A DNA stretch of 64,000 nucleotides, taken from Mitsuaria sp. GD03876. Lineage in GTDB: Bacteria > Pseudomonadota > Gammaproteobacteria > Burkholderiales > Burkholderiaceae_C. Positions 24,471 to 32,458 of this stretch are shown one piece after another. The notes beneath the pieces were generated by a model. That model saw nothing but the letters and a program-made list of their open reading frames with translations. It had not been told where the DNA came from and ran no database searches. Every line of letters begins with the position of its first letter. The first letter of the stretch is position 1. Where the stretch lies: assembly GCF_029840635.1 (NCBI RefSeq), contig NZ_JAOCCU010000005.1:62001-126000 (forward strand). Direction: 5' to 3'. A program made the position numbers and the translations under genes.

Positions 24471-26555
24471 ATGACGGCCCATGTGTTGCCCGCGCTGCGG
24501 GAAGAGGACTACTACGCCCTGCGCAACCCCAACGACCCGCAGATCTCGCCGGACGGCCGCTGGGTGGCCTACACGCTGGCGCGGCCGCTGGCCGACGAGG
24601 ACGTGTGGACCGAGGAGGTCCGCGTCGTCGAGCGCGCCGGGCGGCGGGCCTTCACGATCGGCGCCGGCAGCCAGCCGCGCTGGTCGCCCGACAGCGGCCG
24701 GCTCGCCTGGGTGCGGCCGGCGGCGGACGGCTGCGAGATCGCGCTGTGGGACGTCGCGACGCGGCGCGAGACGCTGGCCGCGCCCTTGCCCGAAGGCGCG
24801 CAGGGCCTGGCCTGGTCGCCCGACGGCGCGCGCATCGCCTTCGTGATGCTGGTGCGCGAGGCGCCGCCCCGCGGACCGCTGCGCGAGGCACCCGCCTGGC
24901 ATGCGCGGCGCACCGCGCAGTGGGCGCCGCCGGCGCGCTACACCGAGCGGGCGCTGCGCCGGCTCGAAGGCCTGGACGACGAGCGGCCCCACGGCCATCA
25001 CCAGATCCATCTGCTGGAGGTGGCCAGCGGCGCGGTGCGCCAGTTCACCTTCGATCCGTTCGACCACGGCGGCCCGGCGTCGGCGATCACCAAGCTCAAC
25101 CTGGCCGGACGGATCAACTGGACGCCGGACGGCCGCCACCTGCTGATGTCGATGCAGCGGCCCGCGCCGACGCAGGGCCCGTGGGATCCGGAGCTCAACC
25201 TCGCCTCGGAGGTCTACGAGTTCGCGCTGGCCGACGGCGCGGTGCGCCAGCTCAGCGACTTCGGCGGCGTGGTCTGCCGCGCGACGCTGTCGCCGGACGG
25301 CCGGTGGATCGCCTTCGCCGGCTTCAAGAACCGGCGGCGCGCCTTCCACACGCACAGCGTGCACGTGATGCCGCGCGAAGGCGGCCCGATCCGTTCCTTC
25401 GCCCACCCGGAGACGCTGGAGATCCACCAGGACCTGGTCTGGGAGCCCGACAGCCAGGCGCTGCTGGTGCTGCAGACGCGCCAGGGCGACGGCGGCCTGG
25501 CGCGCCTGGACCTGCAAGGCCGCTGGTCGATGCGGCGCACCGGGCTGGGCGGCTCGGCGGCGTCGGGCTACGTGCTCTGGAACAAGGGCATCAGCGTGTC
25601 CGACGACGGCCAGGTCGCCTACCTGGAAGGCCGCGCCGACCGCACCGACGAGGTCGCGGTGCTGCACGCCGACGGCGTGCGCAGCGAGCAGCTGAGCGAG
25701 CACGGCGCCTGGCTGGCCGAACGCGCCGTCGCGCCCATCGAGATGCTGTGGGCGCCGACGCCCACGCCGACGCAAGGCTGGCTGCTGCGGCCGCCCGGCG
25801 CGCGCGCCGGGGAGCGGCTGCCGTTGATCGTCTGGCTGCATGGCGGGCCCTACCTGGCCTGGGGGCCGCATTTCGCGATCGCGCCGCAGTTGTGGGCGGC
25901 GCGCGGCTACGCGGTGCTGATGCTCAATCCGCGCGGCTCGCTGGGCTACGGCGAAGCCTTCACCGACGCGATCCATCACAACTTCCCCGGCCCGGACGAC
26001 CTGCGGATCGTCGACGCGGTCGAGCATGTCGTGCAGACGCAGGGCCTCGACACGGACCGGGTGTTCCTGGCGGGCGAGTCCGCCGGCGGGTTGATGTCGA
26101 GCTGGCTGATCGGGCACACCGACCGCTTCAAGAGCGCGGCGGTGGTCTACGGGGTGATGGACTGGACCAGCGCGGTGCTGACCCAGGACCGGTCCGACTA
26201 CTACCCCTTCTACTGGCGCCCCGCCCCGCCGTGGGAGCCCGGCATGCTGGAGAACTACTGGCAGCACTCGCCGATCTCGGTGGTGAACCGGGTCAAGACG
26301 CCCACCATCGTGCTGTGCGGCGACGTGGACTGGCGCACGCCGCTGTCGCAGTCGGAGATGTATTACACGGCGCTCAAGCTCTGCGGCGTGAAGGCGGCGC
26401 TGGCCACCTTCCCCGACAACAACCACGGACTGGAACGGCATCCGAGCCAGTACCTGGACATGCTGGACCTGATCGTGCAGTGGTTCCGCAAGAGCGAGGC
26501 GGAGGACGAGGCCGCCGGCGAACGCGTCGGTCAGCGGTCGGGCGCGACCCGGTAG
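24471..26555 (+). CDS. S9-family prolyl-oligopeptidase-like serine peptidase
   Basis: Protein of 694 residues: an N-terminal beta-propeller of TolB-like repeats (ISPDGRWVAYTLARP, LSPDGRWIAFAGF) over about 1-420, then an alpha/beta-hydrolase domain with nucleophile in GESAGGLMSSW (Ser about 537), acid in CGDVDWRTP (about 619) and His in NNHGLERHP (about 652). WLHGGPYLAWGPHF forms the oxyanion side. No signal peptide is visible, so it is probably cytosolic. It is third in the receptor-MFS-peptidase operon. It would cleave imported oligopeptides or acyl-aminoacyl/isopeptide bonds. AtxE2-type lasso-peptide isopeptidases share this architecture, but no lasso genes are present. Confidence 0.9.
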   Translation: MTAHVLPALREEDYYALRNPNDPQISPDGRWVAYTLARPLADEDVWTEEVRVVERAGRRAFTIGAGSQPRWSPDSGRLAWVRPAADGCEIALWDVATRRETLAAPLPEGAQGLAWSPDGARIAFVMLVREAPPRGPLREAPAWHARRTAQWAPPARYTERALRRLEGLDDERPHGHHQIHLLEVASGAVRQFTFDPFDHGGPASAITKLNLAGRINWTPDGRHLLMSMQRPAPTQGPWDPELNLASEVYEFALADGAVRQLSDFGGVVCRATLSPDGRWIAFAGFKNRRRAFHTHSVHVMPREGGPIRSFAHPETLEIHQDLVWEPDSQALLVLQTRQGDGGLARLDLQGRWSMRRTGLGGSAASGYVLWNKGISVSDDGQVAYLEGRADRTDEVAVLHADGVRSEQLSEHGAWLAERAVAPIEMLWAPTPTPTQGWLLRPPGARAGERLPLIVWLHGGPYLAWGPHFAIAPQLWAARGYAVLMLNPRGSLGYGEAFTDAIHHNFPGPDDLRIVDAVEHVVQTQGLDTDRVFLAGESAGGLMSSWLIGHTDRFKSAAVVYGVMDWTSAVLTQDRSDYYPFYWRPAPPWEPGMLENYWQHSPISVVNRVKTPTIVLCGDVDWRTPLSQSEMYYTALKLCGVKAALATFPDNNHGLERHPSQYLDMLDLIVQWFRKSEAEDEAAGERVGQRSGATR

Positions 26556-26620
26556 GTCGACCGGTCCGGCGGCGGGCGCGGTTCGGTGGCGTACCGGGGC
26601 CCGGTGCCGCCACGGTCCCG

Positions 26621-29437
26621 TCAGGCCGCCGGCGAATCGCCCACCGCCGGCGGCGCCTCGCGCGCCGGTGGCTGCGGCGCCAGGTAGCCCGCCAGCAGGA
26701 ACAGCGCGCCCATGCCCAGCAGGCTGCCGACGATGCCCATCGGCGAGAAGGCCCAGCTGCCCAGCGACAGCAGCAGCTTGGCCATCGCGATCGCGCAGAC
26801 GACGGCGGAGACCTGCCAGGCCAGGCGCTCGCGGCGCCGGGTGCTCAGGAACAGCGAGGCGACACCGACGGCGGCCAGCGCCAGCGGCAACAGGTAGCTC
26901 TCCCAGGCGAGCGGGAAGGCGGCATCGGGCCCGTCGGTCGCGCCGCGGACCACGACATAGCCCATCGCCACGCCCAGGGCCGCCGTGGCCACCCGACGGG
27001 CCTCCACCGGGACGGCATCGCCGAGCATCCGCCACGTCGCCAGCGCCGCGAAGAAGGCGATCGCGGCCAGCCACCAGACCGCCTGCGTCGTCTCGGCGGA
27101 CGGCTCCGCGGCGAGCACCAGCGGGATCGCCGACGTCAGCAACCCCACCAGCGCCACGCGCGGCGCCGTGATGGCGCCGCCGGCGCCGAGGGCCGCCAGC
27201 GCGGGCCAGGCGCGCAGGACCTGCGCGAACGCCGCCGTGCCGGTGACCGCCAGCAGCGCGATCACGGGCCACGGATAGGACAGCGCGTGGGCGACGAGCG
27301 CCGGCAGCAGGCCGGCGAGCCAGAGCTGCGCCTTGATGGGTTCGGCCAGGCGCGGGTCCATCGGCCGGCGCAGGCGCCAGCCGGCCATCGCGGCGCCGAA
27401 GACGACCGGCGCGATCAGCGCGGCCAGGTTCATCGCGCGCGCCAGGGTGGGCTGCGACGGCACCAACGCCAACCAAGCCAACGCCAAGGCGCCAGCGAAC
27501 AGCGCCGACACGGGCGTCGGCGTCGAGGTCCGCGTCGACGTCCGCACGGGCATCGCCAGCGGGTTCGGGACGGGAGCCGGCGCCGTGGGCGTCGGCCTCT
27601 CCCGGACCTCGCCGAGCGCCGGTCCGCGACGCCACATCCGGACCGCCACGCTGACCGCGGTGACCGCCAACAGGATCAACACGAACGTCGGCCACGCTTC
27701 GGCGCCCAGTCCCAGCTGCCGGTAGGTGAAGACCGCCGCGGCCCCGACCGTGATGACCGCCGCCAATCGGGCGTCGAGGGCCCGGCCGAGATAGTCCATG
27801 CGCAGCGAGAGCGCGAGCGCCGCGAGCAGCAGCAACCCGGCCGGCCATGAGCCCGTCACGCCGGTCATCGACACCGCGCCGACGATCACCAGGCCGCGGG
27901 CCACCCAGCGGCGGATGAACGACCCGTCGCGCGCCGAGAGCATCAGGATCGCGCCCTCGGCGAACAGGCCCAGGCTCGACACCGCCGGGGACAGATCGCC
28001 CTGCATCAAGCCGGCGGCCACGCTGAACGCCGCGAGCACCCAGGCCGTCTCGCGCAGCGCGGGCTGCGGGAAGGCCTTCATCGCGCCGAGGCCCAGCATT
28101 GCCGCCGCGGCGAACGCGACCGCCATGAACGCCAACGGCCCCAGCAGCCAGCCCTGGACCCCCAGGTAGAGCACGACGCTCATCGAGAAGCAGGTCACCA
28201 GGATCGGCGTCTCCCAGGCCAGGCGCGCCGCGCCCGAGGCTGCTGGCATGGCTGTCGCGCTCGCACTCGCACTCGCGCTCGCACTCGCATCCGACTCCGA
28301 CTCCGACTCCGACTCCGACTCGGAGCCCGAACCCGAACCCGATCGTGCATGGGACGCCCTGGCGTCGGCGACCGCGTCCGCCTTGCCGCCATAGCGATTC
28401 GCCCAGATCAGCGCCCAGCCGGCGAACTGCGCGAGGTAGGCGTGGAGCAACGCCTGCTGCTGCCACGCGGGCAGCGCCGGTTCATGGGCCGAGCCGACGG
28501 TGGCGAGCGACGCCAGCCCCGCCGCGCAGACATGCGCGTGGACGCCGATCTCCTGCCAGCGCCGCGTGTGGCTGACCCACAGCGCCGAGGCGGTGACGAT
28601 CAGGCCGTAGATCAGGTTGAACAGCAGCCCGCCCGCTCCGTACATCGCCAGCAGCGGCGCGGCGTAGGCGCCGAGGAAACCAACGCCGGCCAGGACCTTC
28701 GCGTCCTCCTTCAGCGAGCGCCAGACCAGCACGCCCGAGATCGCCGCGAACAGCGTCAAGGCCGTCCACGGCGTCAGCACCTCGTAGCCGGACGCGCCCG
28801 CGTAGGTGGCGAGGTAACCGATCGCGGCGGCGCCGCCCTGCACGACCTGACCCCACAGCGCGTTGCGCGCGCTCAGCCGCACGCCGGCGAAGCCCAGGCC
28901 CGCGGCCGCCGCCCAGGCCAGCGAGACCTTGGCGATCGGGGACAGCAGGTGACCCCATTCGATCGAATGGAACAGGAAGACGAAGCCCAGCAGCAGCAGG
29001 CCGATGCCGGCGACCGCGAACAGGTTCTTGCGCAGCAGGTCGAACAACGAGACCTGCCAGGACGGCTTGGTGTCGACGGGCGCGTTGATCGTCGGCACCG
29101 GGAGGCTCGCCGCCTTCGGTCGCGGCGGCATGGGCGCCTGTGGCGCCGTGCCTTCCGCGGCGGGTGCGGCGGGTGCGGCAGTCGCGGCAGTCGCAGCGGT
29201 CGCGGCGGTCGCCCCGGCCGGTGTCGGCGCGGCGCTCGCCGCTGCGGGCCGTGGCCCGTCGGCGGGCGGCGCGGCGGACACGACGACCTCCGACGGCAGC
29301 GGTGCGCGGCGGACGGTCTCGGCCGGCCGCTTGGCCAGGAGTTCTTCCAACTGCCGGACACGCCGCTTCAGCGCAGCGAGGTCCGACCAGAGGATGCCGA
29401 CGGCGACAAGGAGTAACAGGGTGACGAACGCGCTCAT
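26621..29437 (-). CDS. DUF2339 multi-pass membrane protein with Ser-Glu/Ala-Ser repeat insert
   Basis: Large membrane protein of 938 residues from ATG 29437 (MSAFVTLLLLVAVGILW). Seen: an N-terminal helix followed by a short coiled coil (DLAALKRRVRQLEELLAKR), a Pro/Ala/Thr-rich periplasmic or cytosolic linker, then about 25 hydrophobic helices with the GIGLLLLGFVFLFHSIEWG segment typical of DUF2339. Function of the family is unknown. A cytosolic loop contains a microsatellite-encoded tract of alternating Ser-Gly, Ser-Glu and Ala-Ser (about bases 28250-28345). It is convergent with the S9 peptidase gene. Confidence 0.87.
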   Translation of the reverse strand: MSAFVTLLLLVAVGILWSDLAALKRRVRQLEELLAKRPAETVRRAPLPSEVVVSAAPPADGPRPAAASAAPTPAGATAATAATAATAAPAAPAAEGTAPQAPMPPRPKAASLPVPTINAPVDTKPSWQVSLFDLLRKNLFAVAGIGLLLLGFVFLFHSIEWGHLLSPIAKVSLAWAAAAGLGFAGVRLSARNALWGQVVQGGAAAIGYLATYAGASGYEVLTPWTALTLFAAISGVLVWRSLKEDAKVLAGVGFLGAYAAPLLAMYGAGGLLFNLIYGLIVTASALWVSHTRRWQEIGVHAHVCAAGLASLATVGSAHEPALPAWQQQALLHAYLAQFAGWALIWANRYGGKADAVADARASHARSGSGSGSESESESESESDASASASASASATAMPAASGAARLAWETPILVTCFSMSVVLYLGVQGWLLGPLAFMAVAFAAAAMLGLGAMKAFPQPALRETAWVLAAFSVAAGLMQGDLSPAVSSLGLFAEGAILMLSARDGSFIRRWVARGLVIVGAVSMTGVTGSWPAGLLLLAALALSLRMDYLGRALDARLAAVITVGAAAVFTYRQLGLGAEAWPTFVLILLAVTAVSVAVRMWRRGPALGEVRERPTPTAPAPVPNPLAMPVRTSTRTSTPTPVSALFAGALALAWLALVPSQPTLARAMNLAALIAPVVFGAAMAGWRLRRPMDPRLAEPIKAQLWLAGLLPALVAHALSYPWPVIALLAVTGTAAFAQVLRAWPALAALGAGGAITAPRVALVGLLTSAIPLVLAAEPSAETTQAVWWLAAIAFFAALATWRMLGDAVPVEARRVATAALGVAMGYVVVRGATDGPDAAFPLAWESYLLPLALAAVGVASLFLSTRRRERLAWQVSAVVCAIAMAKLLLSLGSWAFSPMGIVGSLLGMGALFLLAGYLAPQPPAREAPPAVGDSPAA
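28248..28341. repeat. Hexanucleotide microsatellite inside the DUF2339 gene
   Basis: Runs of CGCACT/CGCGCT followed by CCGACT repeated about five times and CCGAAC. On the coding (minus) strand they give Ser-Gly, Ser-Glu and Ala-Ser dipeptide repeats. The six-base period keeps the frame, so copy-number change would alter loop length without inactivating the gene. Confidence 0.85.
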
Positions 29438-29527
29438 GGCCGCGCAGTGTGCGCGAAGCGCCGGCGCCGTCCATGCCGAAAACACGGGGGAGCGCCAGGC
29501 GCCCCCCACCCGTTCAGGAGGCGCGAC

Positions 29528-32254
29528 TCACCGCAATTGGTCGCGCGCCGCCTTGGCCACCAGGTAGATCCGGCCCGGCTGGTCCAGCGATTCCTCGTCC
29601 TCGGCGATCGCCGCCAGCGCCGTGTCGAGCACGCGCCGCGCCGCGACCGTGTCTCCGCGCTGCTGCAGCGCCACGCCGCGCAGCGCGTCGATGCCCGCGC
29701 CCCAGGCGCCGGTAGCGCGGGTCGCCTCCAGCACCTCGGCGTCGAGCTGGTCGATCAGCGCCTGCGCCCGCGCCGTGTGGTGCAGCTGCAGTTCCACCAG
29801 CGCCAGCACGAAGGTCGCGTCCTGGGTCTGCGGCGCCTTGGGCCCCGCCAGCCGCGCGAGCTGCTGCTGCGCCTGGCGCGCCTTGTCCAGCGCCTGCGCC
29901 GCCTGGCCGGCCTCGTTCTGCGCCCGCGCCCAGTTCAGCATCGTGACGTAGGTGACCGGATGCGCGTCGCCCAGCTTGGCGCGGGCGCGGAGGTAGACCT
30001 TCTCGCCGTACTCGATCGCGCGCGGCCAGTCCGCGCGCCGGAACGCCACCGCCATCAGCTCGTTGAGCAGCGTGATGTGGCGCGAATGGTTCTCCCCCAG
30101 CCGGGCCACGATCACCGGCTGCGCCTGCAGCAGCAGCGCCTCCACCGCCGCGTGGTTCTCGCCCTGCGCCCGCGCCAGCGCCAGCCGGGTCATCGCGATC
30201 AGCAGCTCGTTGTCCTCCTTGCGGCCGCGCGCCTCCTCGATCAGCCGCCGGCCCTCCTCGCGCGCCTCCTCGTCCTTGCCGGCCATCGCCAGCGAGAAGA
30301 TCAGGTCCAGGCGCAGCACGTCGCGCTGCGCGGTCGCCGCCGGGTCCCTCGCGTCCTCGCCCTCGACCGCGGCCCGCAGCACCGGCACCGCGCGCGCGAA
30401 TTCGTTGCGGTCGACCAGCAGCGTGCCCTCGGCCATCGCCAGGCGCCGCCGCGCCTGCGCGTCGGTGGCCAGCAAGGGCGCGCTCAGCGCCTGCAGCCGT
30501 TCGAGTTCCTTCTGCGCCTCGTCGCGCCGGCCCAGCTTGCTCAGCACCCGCACCAGCACCGCCCTCGCCTGCAGGCCCTGGCGGCCGTCGGCCTCGCCGT
30601 CGCGCTCCATCAGCAGCAGCGCGGCGCGCGCCTCCTTCTCCGCGTCCGGGAACTGGTCGATGGCGCTGAACAGCGAAGCCAGGCTCTCGTGGATCGCCGC
30701 CTCGGTCTCGGACTGCGCGCCGAAGCGCTTGGGCACCCGGTCGCGCGCGCTCTGCAGCACCTCGCGCAGCGTCGTCTCCGCGCCCTTGGCCGAGACCAGC
30801 GGATTGGTCCGGCCGATCAGGTCCTCGGTCAGGAAACGGGTCAGCGCGGTCGCGCGCTCGAGCTCGGTGCGCGCCGCGTTGCGCGCCTGGACCGCTTCCT
30901 GCTGCAGCCAGACCGCCACCGCCACGCCCAGCACCAGCACCGCGATCAGCGCCCGCGCGATCGGACGCCGCGCCTGCGCGCGGGCCAGCGTCTCGCGGTC
31001 GCGCTTGAGCGCGTCCTCCGCGTCGCGGCTCGCCCGCAGCGCCGCCCGGCGCGCCTCCAGCCGGCGCAGCCGGTCGGCCAGCTCATCCGCGCCGGCCAGG
31101 CGGCGCAGCGGATTGCCGTCGGTGGCCAGGCGCAGGTCCTCGCGCAGCAACTCGTCCTCGATCTCGCTTTCCCAGCCCGGCGCCATCGGCTGCCCGACCC
31201 GCCCCGACAGCAGCTGGTACAGCAGCACGCCCAGCGCGTAGACATCGCTGCGCACCGTCGGCACATGGCCGGCGAACAGCTCCGGCGCCACGTACAGCGG
31301 CGTGCCGGTGGTGGCGTTGTCGCCGATCGCGCCCTCCTCCACCGTCATGCCCAGCCGCGTGATGCCGAGCTGCTCCAGCCGGTCCGCCTCCATCAGGTGG
31401 CCGCTGCCGAAGTCGGTCAGCCGGACCTGCGGCCGGGCCGGGTCGCCGTCGACCAGCACGTTGGCCGGTTTCAAGTCCTTGTGCAGCACGCCGACCGCGT
31501 GCGCCGCGGCCACCGCGTCGGCGATCTGCAGGAACAGCGCCAGCCGCGCCCCCGGGTCCAGCCGCGCCAGGTGGGCCTCCGCCCAGTCGCCCAGCGTCGC
31601 GCCGCCGTAGCGGCATTCCAGGAAGAACGGCGCGACCTCGAAGTTCCAGTCCAGCACCTCGACCACGCGGCCCGGGTCGTCCAGGCCTTCCTGCAGCAGC
31701 CGCAGCAAGGTCACCTCGCGCTTGAGCGCGCGCAGCCGGGTGGTGTCCAGCGCGAACTTGTAGACCCGCTGCTCCCGCGTCTTCGGATGCTCGCCCAGCC
31801 AGACCTCGCTGCCGCCGGTGCGGCCGAGCTGCCGGACCAGGGCGAAGTTCGCACGACCCGGCACCGGCTGGCCGGCCGCCAGCGCCAGCGGACTGGCGAA
31901 CTGCCGCCCGACGGCGGTGCGGGTGACCGGTCCCTCGAGCCGGTAACCGACCCGGGCCTGCGTGGCGATGTGGCCGGCGTTGCTCTCGCCCAGCGCCCGG
32001 CGCAGCTTGTTGATCGCGTTGGGCAACACCTTGTCGACGGTGACCCGTCCGGCCCAGACCTCGCGCAGCAGTTCGTCCTTGGTCACGACCTCGCCGGCGT
32101 GCCGCAGCAGGTAGGCCAGCACCTCCAGGGCGCGGCGCTCGACTTCCACCGGCAGTCCGGCGACGCGCAGCTCGAAACGGGCTTCATCGAATTCGGCGGT
32201 ACCGAATCGGTAACTGAAGGCTGACTTCTCCATCGAAACAGACATCAAAACCAT
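29528..32254 (-). CDS. Winged-helix / Ser-Thr protein kinase / TPR fusion protein
   Basis: Protein of 908 residues with an unusual order: an OmpR/CadC-type winged-helix DNA-binding domain (about 14-106; RALEVLAYLLRHAGEVVTKD, ARVGYRLEG), a Hanks-type kinase (about 135-400) with Lys about 166, HKDLKPANVL (Asp about 260), LTDFGSGH (Asp about 281) and YVAPELF, a transmembrane helix (about 432-450), then about 450 residues of TPR-like helices. All catalytic residues are present, so it should be an active kinase. The TPR part is probably periplasmic. Alternative starts are ATG 32245 and ATG 32233. It is divergent from the repeat-rich lipoprotein gene, a likely target. Confidence 0.88.
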   Translation of the reverse strand: MVLMSVSMEKSAFSYRFGTAEFDEARFELRVAGLPVEVERRALEVLAYLLRHAGEVVTKDELLREVWAGRVTVDKVLPNAINKLRRALGESNAGHIATQARVGYRLEGPVTRTAVGRQFASPLALAAGQPVPGRANFALVRQLGRTGGSEVWLGEHPKTREQRVYKFALDTTRLRALKREVTLLRLLQEGLDDPGRVVEVLDWNFEVAPFFLECRYGGATLGDWAEAHLARLDPGARLALFLQIADAVAAAHAVGVLHKDLKPANVLVDGDPARPQVRLTDFGSGHLMEADRLEQLGITRLGMTVEEGAIGDNATTGTPLYVAPELFAGHVPTVRSDVYALGVLLYQLLSGRVGQPMAPGWESEIEDELLREDLRLATDGNPLRRLAGADELADRLRRLEARRAALRASRDAEDALKRDRETLARAQARRPIARALIAVLVLGVAVAVWLQQEAVQARNAARTELERATALTRFLTEDLIGRTNPLVSAKGAETTLREVLQSARDRVPKRFGAQSETEAAIHESLASLFSAIDQFPDAEKEARAALLLMERDGEADGRQGLQARAVLVRVLSKLGRRDEAQKELERLQALSAPLLATDAQARRRLAMAEGTLLVDRNEFARAVPVLRAAVEGEDARDPAATAQRDVLRLDLIFSLAMAGKDEEAREEGRRLIEEARGRKEDNELLIAMTRLALARAQGENHAAVEALLLQAQPVIVARLGENHSRHITLLNELMAVAFRRADWPRAIEYGEKVYLRARAKLGDAHPVTYVTMLNWARAQNEAGQAAQALDKARQAQQQLARLAGPKAPQTQDATFVLALVELQLHHTARAQALIDQLDAEVLEATRATGAWGAGIDALRGVALQQRGDTVAARRVLDTALAAIAEDEESLDQPGRIYLVAKAARDQLR

Positions 32255-32338
32255 CCAGGAAAGCGGTAACGCGGCGATTAAACCCCGGCCGCCGGAATCG
32301 CCCGGCGCGGGCCGACACGGGAATCGGCGACGTTACCG
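32208..32338. promoter_or_regulatory. Repeated CGGTAAC elements around the kinase-gene start
   Basis: CGGTAAC occurs at 32208-32214 and 32264-32270, and its complement GTTACCG at 32332-32338, in and beside the 204-base divergent region between the winged-helix kinase gene and the lipoprotein gene. Three copies in 131 bases make it a candidate binding site for the winged-helix domain. Function is inferred. Confidence 0.35.
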
Positions 32339-32458
32339 ATCCGTTATCGGGCCGTGACCGGGGCGTGCCGACACCGCCGGGGGGCCAAACCTAGCATCGA
32401 CCGCGATCGTGTCCTCCCAGGGCGCGAGACCCTTTTCGACCGCAACTCCATTCAAGGC

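Noticed and set aside
24471-26555. Lasso-peptide biosynthesis cluster
   Set aside because: Only the S9 peptidase and receptor resemble lasso-associated genes. There is no precursor, B protein or cyclase.
22731-28466. A 1,911-codon open frame on the minus strand opposite the receptor, MFS and S9 genes
   Set aside because: It is antisense to three genes with clear family motifs and good start sites. Its translation is Arg/Gly/Ala/His-rich without domains, as expected from third-position GC bias.
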